The notes under the pieces were generated by a model. It ran no database searches. It was not told the origin of the DNA and worked only from the letters and a program-made list of their open reading frames with translations. From Actinomycetes bacterium (GTDB lineage: Bacteria; Actinomycetota; Actinomycetes; Actinomycetales; Microbacteriaceae), in contig JAEZSU010000294.1 of assembly GCA_023421635.1 (NCBI GenBank), forward strand, positions 1-5,403: 5,403 nucleotides of DNA, written 5' to 3'. The position numbers were made by a program, and so were the translations under genes. Positions 1 to 5,403 of the stretch are shown in pieces. Numbering within the stretch: position 1 is the first letter of the stretch; each line of letters opens with the position of its first letter.

Positions 1-1
1 C

Positions 2-1147
2 GTCCGCGCCTTGGCCGATCTCGCGCGCGAGGTCGTCGGGATCGTCCGGGCCGAGGGGCGGCTGCGCATCGTCGGGATCACCGGCTCGAACGGCAAGCCG
101 ACCACGAAGAACCTCCTCGCCCGCATCCTCTCCGGCGAGGGTGAGACGGTCGCACCGCGCGCCTCGTACAACAACGAGGTGGGAGCGCCGCTGACGATGC
201 TGCGCGTCACCCGCGAGACGCGCTTCCTGGTCAGCGAATTCGGCGCCAGCGCCCCCGGCGAGATCGCGCGGCTGGCGGGACTCGTGCATCCGGACGTCGG
301 CGTCGTGCTCATGGTGGGTCTCGCCCACGCCGGCGGCTTCGGCGGCATCGAGGCGACCTTCCACGCGAAGTCCGAACTGATCAAGGCGCTCCGGCCCGGC
401 GGCCTCGCGGTCCTGAACGCCGACGACCCGCGGGTGCGTCGCATGGCACCGATCGCCGAGGCCAACGGGTGCGACGTGCGCTGGTTCGGTCGGGATGCGG
501 CTGCCGCCGTCCACGCGGACGGCATTGAGGTCACCGCTTCCGGCACCACCTTCACCGCCACGGTGGACGGCGCCGCCTCCCCGGTGCGCCTGCAGGTGCT
601 GGGCGAGCATCACGTGATGAACGCCCTCGCCGCGATCGCCGCCGCCACCGCACTCGGCGTGGCACCGTCCGACTGCGTCGAACGCCTCGGGACGGTGGAG
701 ATCGCCGAGCGCTGGCGTATGCAGCCGCTCGGCTCCGAGCGCGTCCGCATCATCAACGACGCCTACAACGCCAGCCCCGACTCCATGGCCGCGGCGCTGC
801 GGACCCTCGCCCAGATCACCGGCCCCGGCGAACGCGCCGTCGCCGTGCTCGGCGCGATGGGCGAGCTCGGCGAACAGGCGGGGGAGGAGCACGACCGGAT
901 CGGCGAGCTCGCGGTGCGCCTGCGCATCCCTCGCATCGTCGTGGTCGGCCAGGAGGCGCGCCGCCTGTACCTCGCCGCGATCGCCCAGGGCTCCTGGAGC
1001 GACGAGGCCGTGTTCTTCGCCACCGCCGACGAGGCCTACGACTACCTGCTGGGCGAACTGCGCGACGGCGACCGGGTGCTGGTGAAATCCTCCAACTCCG
1101 TGGGGCTGCGGTTCCTCGGCGACCGTCTGGGAGAATCGTTCTCGTGA
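2..1147 (+). CDS. murF: UDP-MurNAc-tripeptide--D-alanyl-D-alanine ligase MurF (5' partial)
   Basis: ATP-dependent cytoplasmic Mur ligase that joins D-Ala-D-Ala to the UDP-MurNAc-tripeptide, the last soluble step to the pentapeptide. The frame is open from base 2, so the start lies upstream. 381 codons are visible; set against a family length of about 450-470, roughly 75-90 N-terminal residues (much of the substrate-binding domain) are missing. The TTG at 11 is not the real start. Visible marks in order: ATP loop GSNGKPTTK (83-109); VGLAHAGGFG, then HAKSEL with the Lys expected to be carbamylated (368-370); NADDPR (416-433); GEHHVMNALAA (from 602); NDAYNASP (755-778); LGAMGELG (from about 848); C-terminal VKSSNSVGL (from 1082). 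The oddity is the ATP loop: codon 98-100 is CCG (Pro) where the family has Thr or Ser after the Lys. The rest looks intact and under normal selection. The stop TGA overlaps the mraY start. Identity is certain; activity of this exact sequence is not. Confidence 0.96.
   Translation, partial: VRALADLAREVVGIVRAEGRLRIVGITGSNGKPTTKNLLARILSGEGETVAPRASYNNEVGAPLTMLRVTRETRFLVSEFGASAPGEIARLAGLVHPDVGVVLMVGLAHAGGFGGIEATFHAKSELIKALRPGGLAVLNADDPRVRRMAPIAEANGCDVRWFGRDAAAAVHADGIEVTASGTTFTATVDGAASPVRLQVLGEHHVMNALAAIAAATALGVAPSDCVERLGTVEIAERWRMQPLGSERVRIINDAYNASPDSMAAALRTLAQITGPGERAVAVLGAMGELGEQAGEEHDRIGELAVRLRIPRIVVVGQEARRLYLAAIAQGSWSDEAVFFATADEAYDYLLGELRDGDRVLVKSSNSVGLRFLGDRLGESFS
1129..1133 (+). promoter_or_regulatory. 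Ribosome binding site of mraY
   Basis: GGGAG lies 10 nt before the GTG at 1144, inside the last codons of murF. Spacing is slightly long but acceptable. With the 4-nt GTGA overlap it supports translation of mraY coupled to termination of murF. Confidence 0.5.
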
Positions 1148-2253
1148 GATCCCTCCTGACAGCCGCGGCGATCTCGCTGGCGTTCACGCTCTTCCTCACC
1201 CCCGTCTTCCTCAGGCTGTTCCGCAAGTGGGGCTGGGGGCAGGTCATCCGCACCCCCGAGGACATCCACAACCCCAGCCACGGCGCGAAGCGCGGCACGC
1301 CCACCATGGGCGGCACGATCTTCATCGTCGGCTCGCTCGTCGGCTACTTCATCGGCAGCTACGCCGGCGGCAACCCGCCGACGATCTCCGGACTCCTCGT
1401 CATCTGGATGATGGTCGGGTTCGGCCTGGTCGGCTTCATCGACGACTACATGAAGGTGCGGCGGCAGAACAGCCTCGGCCTGAGCGGCTGGCGCAAGGTC
1501 GCCGGGCAGATCATCGTCGTGGTCATCTTCGGGATCGTCGCGCTGAACTTCCCGAACGCCGACGGGCAGACCCCCGCGAGCCCCTACGTGTCGCTGTTCC
1601 GCGACATCCCGGTGCTGTGGTTCATGGCGTTCGGTGCGGTCATCGGCTGGATCCTCTACCTGCTGTGGATCGCGTTCATCGGCGTCGCCTCCTCCAACTC
1701 CGTCAACGTCGCGGACGGACTGGACGGCCTGGCCGCCGGGTCCGCCATCTTCGTCACCAGCGCACTCGCGCTCATCGCGTTCTGGCAGTTCAAGCAACCC
1801 TGCGATCTCGCGGCCCTGGAACAGGGCCTGCAATCCGCGTGCTACCAGACCAGGGATCCGTTCGACCTGGCGATCATCGCGGCCGCCTTCATCGGCGCGC
1901 TCGTCGGATTCCTCTGGTGGAACGCGCCGAAGGCCCAGGTGTTCATGGGCGACGTCGGCTCCATGGCGATCGGCGGCGTGATCGCGGCACTCGCGATCCT
2001 CACCCGCACCGAGCTCCTCCTCGCGCTCATCGCGGGCGTCTACGTCATCGCATCCGGCTCGGTCATCCTGCAGCGGCTGTACTTCAAACTCACGCGTGGC
2101 AAGCGGCTGTTCCTCATGAGCCCGCTCCATCATCATCTGGAGATGCGCGGCTGGCCGGAGATCACCATCGTGGTGCGGATGTGGATCATCGCGGGCCTGC
2201 TCGCCCTCGCCGGCGTCGGCCTCTTCTACGTGGAATGGCTCGTGCGCGCATGA
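1144..2253 (+). CDS. mraY: Phospho-N-acetylmuramoyl-pentapeptide-transferase MraY
   Basis: Integral membrane enzyme that transfers phospho-MurNAc-pentapeptide from UDP to undecaprenyl phosphate, giving lipid I on the cytoplasmic face. It has 369 residues, a normal full length. Family marks: H46..K49 followed by GTPTMGG (51-57); the Asp pair D100-D101 with K104, the Mg-binding motif; NSVNVADGLDGL (185-196); FMGDVGS with D270; and the HHH motif at 329-331 in SPLHHHLEMRGWPE. About ten hydrophobic segments are visible, roughly 4-26, 57-75, 80-99, 118-136, 158-182, 196-216, 239-258, 271-286, 290-310 and 343-365. The segment around 217-236, between the NVADGLDG and FMGD elements, should face outside and carries two Cys (C220, C233). 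The GTG start is chosen because it overlaps the murF stop, has a GGGAG upstream and puts the first membrane helix at the N terminus. The stop TGA overlaps the murD ATG. Confidence 0.97.
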   Translation: MRSLLTAAAISLAFTLFLTPVFLRLFRKWGWGQVIRTPEDIHNPSHGAKRGTPTMGGTIFIVGSLVGYFIGSYAGGNPPTISGLLVIWMMVGFGLVGFIDDYMKVRRQNSLGLSGWRKVAGQIIVVVIFGIVALNFPNADGQTPASPYVSLFRDIPVLWFMAFGAVIGWILYLLWIAFIGVASSNSVNVADGLDGLAAGSAIFVTSALALIAFWQFKQPCDLAALEQGLQSACYQTRDPFDLAIIAAAFIGALVGFLWWNAPKAQVFMGDVGSMAIGGVIAALAILTRTELLLALIAGVYVIASGSVILQRLYFKLTRGKRLFLMSPLHHHLEMRGWPEITIVVRMWIIAGLLALAGVGLFYVEWLVRA

Positions 2254-3779
2254 GCCGGCTCGACGCACTCGACAGCTGGCGTGCCGACTGGCGGGGCCTG
2301 CGGGTCGTGGTCCTCGGGCTCGGGGTCACCGGGTTCTCGGTGGCGGACACGCTCGCCGAGCTCGGCGCCGACGTGCTCGTGGTCACCGAACAGGCGGAGC
2401 AGGAGTACGCCAGGCTCCTCCCGGTGATCGGCGCGACGCTGTACACGGGCCCGCTCGACGTCGTCCCGGAGGAGCTGCGAGCCCATGACCCCGAGGTCGT
2501 CATCGCCTCGCCCGGGTTCCCGCCGACCCACCCCGTCATCGCGTGGGCGACGGATGCGGGCGTGCCGCTGTGGGGCGACATCGAACTGGCCTGGCGGGTC
2601 CGCGACAAGGTCGTGCGCCCCGACGGCACCCCCGCGGACTGGATCCTGATCACCGGGACCAACGGCAAGACGACGACGACGCAGCTGACGGCGACCATGC
2701 TCCGCGAGGGCGGTCTGCGCGCGGCGCCCTGCGGCAACATCGGCGTTCCGGTCCTCGACGCGGTGCGCGACCCCGCCGGCTTCGACGTGCTGGTCGTCGA
2801 GGTCTCCAGCCACCAGCTCTGGTACCTGGGGCAGAGCGACGCCGCAGTCTCGCCCCTGGCGAGCGTGTGCCTGAACCTCGCGCCCGATCACCTGCAGTGG
2901 CACGGGAGCTTCGAGGCGTACCGCGACGCGAAGGCCGTCGTGTACCGCAACACCCGCGTCGCCTGCGTGTACAACAAGGCGGACGAGGCGACGCTGCGCA
3001 TGGTGGAGGATGCGGACGTCGTCGAGGGCGCGCGTGCCGTGGGCTTCGACCTGGGCGTTCCCGGCCCGAGCGACCTGGGCGTCATCGAGGGGATCCTCGT
3101 CGACCGCGCGTTCCTCGAGGAGCGCCGCACCTCCGCCCTCGAACTCACCACGGTTGCGGAGCTCGCCGAGGCGGGCCTCGCAGCGCCGCACGTGGTCGCC
3201 AACATCCTGGCGGCGAGCGCGCTGGCCCGTGCCGCCGGCGTGGCACCCGCCGCGATCCGTTCCGCGCTCCACACCTTCCGCCTGGACGCGCACCGGATCG
3301 AAGTCGTCGCGACCATCGACGGCATCACCTGGGTCGACGACTCCAAAGCCACCAACCCCCACGCCGCCGCGTCCTCGCTCGCCGCCTTCCCCGGCGCCAT
3401 CTGGGTCGTCGGCGGGCTGCTGAAGGGGGTCGACGTCTCCGAGCTCGTCGCCGCCCGCGGCCCCGCCGCGAAGGCCGTCGTCGTCATCGGCGTCGACCGC
3501 GAACCGATCACCGCGGCGTTCGCGCGACACGCCCCCGACGTCCCGCTGTTCGAGGTCGACGACGCGGAGACTGAAGACGTCATGGCACGGGTCGTGGAAC
3601 TGGCCCTCGGTGTCGCGAACGACGGTGACGTGGTCCTCCTCGCCCCCGCCGCCGCATCCTTCGACCAGTTCGCGTCCTACGCCGACCGCGGGCGGTCCTT
3701 CGCCCGGGCAGTACGGGATCAGATCGGGAGGGACAGCGGTGGCGAGCACGACACCGACCCGACCCGACCTCGGGCCTGA
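2250..3779 (+). CDS. murD: UDP-N-acetylmuramoyl-L-alanine--D-glutamate ligase MurD
   Basis: Cytoplasmic ATP-dependent ligase adding D-Glu to UDP-MurNAc-L-Ala. It has 509 residues, somewhat longer than the roughly 440-residue E. coli enzyme, as is usual for actinobacteria. Domain 1 has the nucleotide-sugar fold loop GLGVTG (23-28). Domain 2 has the ATP loop GTNGKTTTT (136-144, K140), GNIG (162-165), EVSSHQL (184-190), PDHLQWHG (212-219) and AK with K228 as the expected carbamylated Lys. Domain 3 has HR (348-349), DDSKATN (363-369), GGLLKG with K392, and APAAASFDQF (465-474) followed by ADRG. The ATG overlaps the mraY stop as ATGA, and a frame open far upstream is only the shadow of mraY. No good Shine-Dalgarno precedes the ATG (only GGA at 2232-2234), so translation probably depends on coupling to mraY. 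The last 13 codons and the stop are shared with ftsW in another frame. The tail after about residue 490 is polar and probably not part of the folded domain. Confidence 0.97.
   Translation: MSRLDALDSWRADWRGLRVVVLGLGVTGFSVADTLAELGADVLVVTEQAEQEYARLLPVIGATLYTGPLDVVPEELRAHDPEVVIASPGFPPTHPVIAWATDAGVPLWGDIELAWRVRDKVVRPDGTPADWILITGTNGKTTTTQLTATMLREGGLRAAPCGNIGVPVLDAVRDPAGFDVLVVEVSSHQLWYLGQSDAAVSPLASVCLNLAPDHLQWHGSFEAYRDAKAVVYRNTRVACVYNKADEATLRMVEDADVVEGARAVGFDLGVPGPSDLGVIEGILVDRAFLEERRTSALELTTVAELAEAGLAAPHVVANILAASALARAAGVAPAAIRSALHTFRLDAHRIEVVATIDGITWVDDSKATNPHAAASSLAAFPGAIWVVGGLLKGVDVSELVAARGPAAKAVVVIGVDREPITAAFARHAPDVPLFEVDDAETEDVMARVVELALGVANDGDVVLLAPAAASFDQFASYADRGRSFARAVRDQIGRDSGGEHDTDPTRPRA
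3726..3732 (+). promoter_or_regulatory. Strong ribosome binding site of ftsW, inside murD
   Basis: GGGAGGG is a near-ideal anti-16S match 6 nt before the GTG at 3739. It is the best Shine-Dalgarno in the window and it decides the ftsW start over the far-upstream ATG at 3610, which lies in murD coding sequence, and over the later in-frame GTG at 3823. Confidence 0.75.
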
Positions 3780-4938
3780 GCCGCAGCGCAGGGGGCTTGC
3801 CGCGCGCGTCACCCTCGGACGGGTGTTCGCGCCCGTGCCGAGCGAGTTCCTGCTCATCGCGTCGACCGCACTGCTGCTGACCGGGTTCGGCCTGGTCATG
3901 ATCCTCTCCGCGACGTCGGCGACCTCGGCGCAGCCGTACGACGCCGTCATCAAGCAGGGCGTGTTCGCGCTGCTCGGGGTCCCCCTCATGTTCGTCGCGT
4001 CGCGGCTGCCGGTGTCGTTCTGGAAGAAGGCGGCCTGGCCGGCGCTCATCGGCGCCACCCTGTTCCAGCTGCTGGTGTTCACCCCGCTCGGCATCACGAA
4101 CGACGGCAACCGCAACTGGATCAGCATCGGCGGCATGCAGGCGCAGCCCGCCGAGTTCCTCAAGCTCAGCCTCGCCCTGTGGCTCGGGTTCATCCTGTAC
4201 CGCAAGCGCACGCTGCTCGCGAACTGGAAGCACGTGTTCATCCCGGCGGTTCCCATCGCCCTGGCGGTGATGGGCACGGTTATCGCGGGCCGCGACCTCG
4301 GCACCGTCCTCATCCTCGTGCTGATCCTGTTCGCCGCCCTCTTCTTCTCCGGGGTGAAGCTGCGGATCTTCATCCTGCCGGTGGTGCTCGTGAGCGCGCT
4401 CGTCGCGTACTTCGCCGTCGCCAGTCCCGACCGGATGCGGCGCTACCTCAGCTTCCTCAACGAGGACTGCCTCGCCGACTACTACGGTGACTGCTACCAG
4501 CCGCTGCACGGCATCTGGGGTCTGGCCGGCGGCGGCGTGTTCGGGCTCGGGCTCGGCAACTCCAAGGAGAAGTACAGCTGGCTGCCCGCTGCCGCGAACG
4601 ACTACATCTTCGCGATCGTGGGGGAGGAGCTCGGCCTCGTGGGCTGCCTCGTCGTGCTCGTCCTGTTCGCCCTGTTCGCGGTCGGCGCGTTCCACATCGT
4701 GCGCAAGACCGACGACTCGTTCGTCCGCATCACCGCCGGAGCCATCACCATCTGGATCGTCGGGCAAGCCCTGCTGAACGTCGGGGTCGTCCTCCGACTC
4801 CTGCCGGTGTTCGGCGTGCCACTGCCGTTCATGTCGCAGGGCGGAACCTCGCTCGTCTCCGTGCTGCTCGCCTCGGGGGTGCTGCTCTCGTTCGCCCGGA
4901 CGCTGCCGGTGCGGATACGCCCAGCCGCCCGCGGTTAG
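3739..4938 (+). CDS. ftsW: Septal peptidoglycan glycosyltransferase FtsW (SEDS family)
   Basis: SEDS-family membrane protein that polymerises lipid II into septal glycan with its partner class B penicillin-binding protein. It has 399 residues from the GTG at 3739. About 36 cytoplasmic residues rich in Pro and Arg precede the first helix (about 37-57). Family marks: GNRNWISIGG then QPAEFLK (136-142); GRDLGT (184-189); YQPLHGIWGLAGGG (253-266) and GLGNSKEKYSWLP in the large extracellular loop; ANDYIFA with D288, which by alignment matches the essential Asp of RodA/FtsW; EELGLVG; and PVFGVPLPFMSQGGTSL (356-372). FtsW rather than RodA is called from the dcw position between murD and murG; the family motifs alone would not fully separate them. 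C244 and C252 lie in the extracellular loop. The protein ends about 15 residues after the last helix, without the long C-terminal tail of mycobacterial FtsW. It overlaps murD by 41 nt. Confidence 0.95.
   Translation: MASTTPTRPDLGPEPQRRGLAARVTLGRVFAPVPSEFLLIASTALLLTGFGLVMILSATSATSAQPYDAVIKQGVFALLGVPLMFVASRLPVSFWKKAAWPALIGATLFQLLVFTPLGITNDGNRNWISIGGMQAQPAEFLKLSLALWLGFILYRKRTLLANWKHVFIPAVPIALAVMGTVIAGRDLGTVLILVLILFAALFFSGVKLRIFILPVVLVSALVAYFAVASPDRMRRYLSFLNEDCLADYYGDCYQPLHGIWGLAGGGVFGLGLGNSKEKYSWLPAAANDYIFAIVGEELGLVGCLVVLVLFALFAVGAFHIVRKTDDSFVRITAGAITIWIVGQALLNVGVVLRLLPVFGVPLPFMSQGGTSLVSVLLASGVLLSFARTLPVRIRPAARG
3754..3768 (+). repeat. Three tandem copies of CCGAC in the murD/ftsW overlap
   Basis: Three perfect head-to-tail copies of the pentamer CCGAC at 3754-3758, 3759-3763 and 3764-3768. 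They are read in two frames, giving a TRP tripeptide in both the MurD tail and the FtsW N terminus. Gain or loss of one unit would frameshift both genes, with ftsW hit within its first dozen codons. The array is short and may be chance in such GC-rich sequence. Confidence 0.6.
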
Positions 4939-4947
4939 GCTCGACGG

Positions 4948-5403
4948 ATGACCACGTACCTGCTGGCAGGCGGCGGGACCGCCGGCCACGTCAACCCGCT
5001 CCTGGCGGTCGCCGATGTGCTGCGCGACCGCGAGCCCGACGCCCGGATCCTCGTGCTCGGCACGAAGGAGGGTCTCGAGGCGCGGCTCGTGCCCGAGCGG
5101 GGGTACGAACTGCTCATCGTCGCCAAGGTCCCCTTCCCGCGTCGCCCCGACCGTGCCGCGGCGGTCTTCCCGGCAGCGTTCCGCCGCGCCGTCGCCCAGG
5201 TGCGCGGGTACCTGCGGGACCGCGGCGTCGACGTCGTCGTGGGCTTCGGCGGCTATGCTGCCGCGCCCGCCTATGTCGCCGCCCGGCGCGAGCGGATCCC
5301 GGTCGTCGTGCACGAGGCGAACGCCAAGCCAGGGCTTGCGAACGTGCTCGGCGCACGCCGGGCCGACGCCGTCGGCGTCGCGTTCGCGGGCACGCGCCTG
5401 CGC
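4948..5403 (+). CDS. murG: UDP-GlcNAc:lipid I GlcNAc transferase MurG (3' partial)
   Basis: Peripheral membrane GT-B glycosyltransferase that transfers GlcNAc from UDP-GlcNAc to lipid I, making lipid II on the cytoplasmic face for FtsW. The window holds exactly 152 codons with no stop, about 40% of a usual 350-380 residue protein, so only most of the N-terminal (acceptor-binding) domain is seen. The Gly-rich loop GGGTAGHVNP (8-17) carries H14, equivalent by position to the conserved His of MurG. GFGGYAAAP (99-107) is the second Gly-rich motif, and HEANAKPGLAN (122-132) matches the family HEQNxxxGxxN block with Ala for Gln. The UDP-GlcNAc domain lies beyond the edge. The ATG at 4948 is the first start after the ftsW stop, 9 nt downstream, and puts the first beta strand at residue 3 as expected. 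Only a weak AGG (4937-4939) precedes it, so coupling to ftsW is likely. Confidence 0.95.
   Translation, partial: MTTYLLAGGGTAGHVNPLLAVADVLRDREPDARILVLGTKEGLEARLVPERGYELLIVAKVPFPRRPDRAAAVFPAAFRRAVAQVRGYLRDRGVDVVVGFGGYAAAPAYVAARRERIPVVVHEANAKPGLANVLGARRADAVGVAFAGTRLR

Noticed and set aside
1227..2249. N-terminal extension of murD upstream of 2250
   Set aside because: The frame is open only because it shadows mraY. The translation is Arg/His-rich with no domain, while the ATG at 2250 starts a protein that aligns with MurD from its first strand.
3336..3356. MurD motif DDSKATN in place of the NDSKATN of E. coli
   Set aside because: As I recall, Asp at the first position is common in actinobacterial MurD, including that of mycobacteria. 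The Lys and Thr are kept, so I treat it as a clade trait.
3610..3738. FtsW start at the ATG at 3610
   Set aside because: This lies in murD coding sequence and gives a Ser/Pro-rich out-of-frame peptide. The GTG at 3739 has a strong Shine-Dalgarno at the right distance.
2226..4373. Very long open frame on the - strand (about 715 codons), with similar ones at 1042-2268 and 3580-5313
   Set aside because: Antisense shadows of mraY, murD, ftsW and murG. Stop codons are rare in such GC-rich sequence, the translations are low-complexity Arg/Asp/Glu/Gly/His-rich, and no family motifs appear.
4939..4947. Possible promoter or terminator between ftsW and murG
   Set aside because: The gap is only 9 nt, with no room for either and no inverted repeat or T-run seen. 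It fits simple operon read-through.
5311..5343. MurG HEANAKPG in place of the usual HEQNAxxG
   Set aside because: Ala for Gln here is, from memory, usual in actinobacterial MurG. His, Glu, Asn and Gly are kept.

Overview
The window is a stretch of a high-GC actinobacterial division and cell wall (dcw) cluster. Five genes lie on the + strand in the order murF (5' end missing), mraY, murD, ftsW, murG (3' end missing). The very high GC content, the gene order, GTG starts and the protein sequence style (MraY, MurD and FtsW loops, and the MurG HEAN motif) point to Actinomycetota. A Microbacterium-like member of Microbacteriaceae is my best guess, made from memory of the family and not from a search.

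Layout: murF runs from the left edge to 1147. mraY (1144-2253) overlaps it by 4 nt (GTGA). murD (2250-3779) overlaps mraY by 4 nt (ATGA). ftsW (3739-4938) begins 41 nt inside murD behind a strong Shine-Dalgarno. murG starts at 4948 after a 9-nt gap and runs off the right edge. Those 9 nt are the only non-coding bases in the window. I see no promoter, terminator, RNA gene, mobile element or CRISPR array, so this is the interior of one long operon whose control lies outside.

The genes carry consecutive steps of peptidoglycan precursor synthesis. MurD adds D-Glu to UDP-MurNAc-L-Ala, and MurF later adds D-Ala-D-Ala to complete the pentapeptide. MraY moves phospho-MurNAc-pentapeptide to undecaprenyl phosphate (lipid I), MurG adds GlcNAc (lipid II), and FtsW polymerises lipid II at the septum.

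This is mostly a standard housekeeping locus and I do not see a new system in it. The one real anomaly is in MurF: the Walker A loop reads GSNGKPTTK, with proline where the family has the Thr/Ser that follows the invariant lysine. The rest of the gene is intact. Lesser points are the 41-nt murD/ftsW dual-coding overlap with a small tandem repeat in it, Cys pairs in predicted extracellular loops of both MraY and FtsW, and an FtsW without the long C-terminal tail known from mycobacteria.
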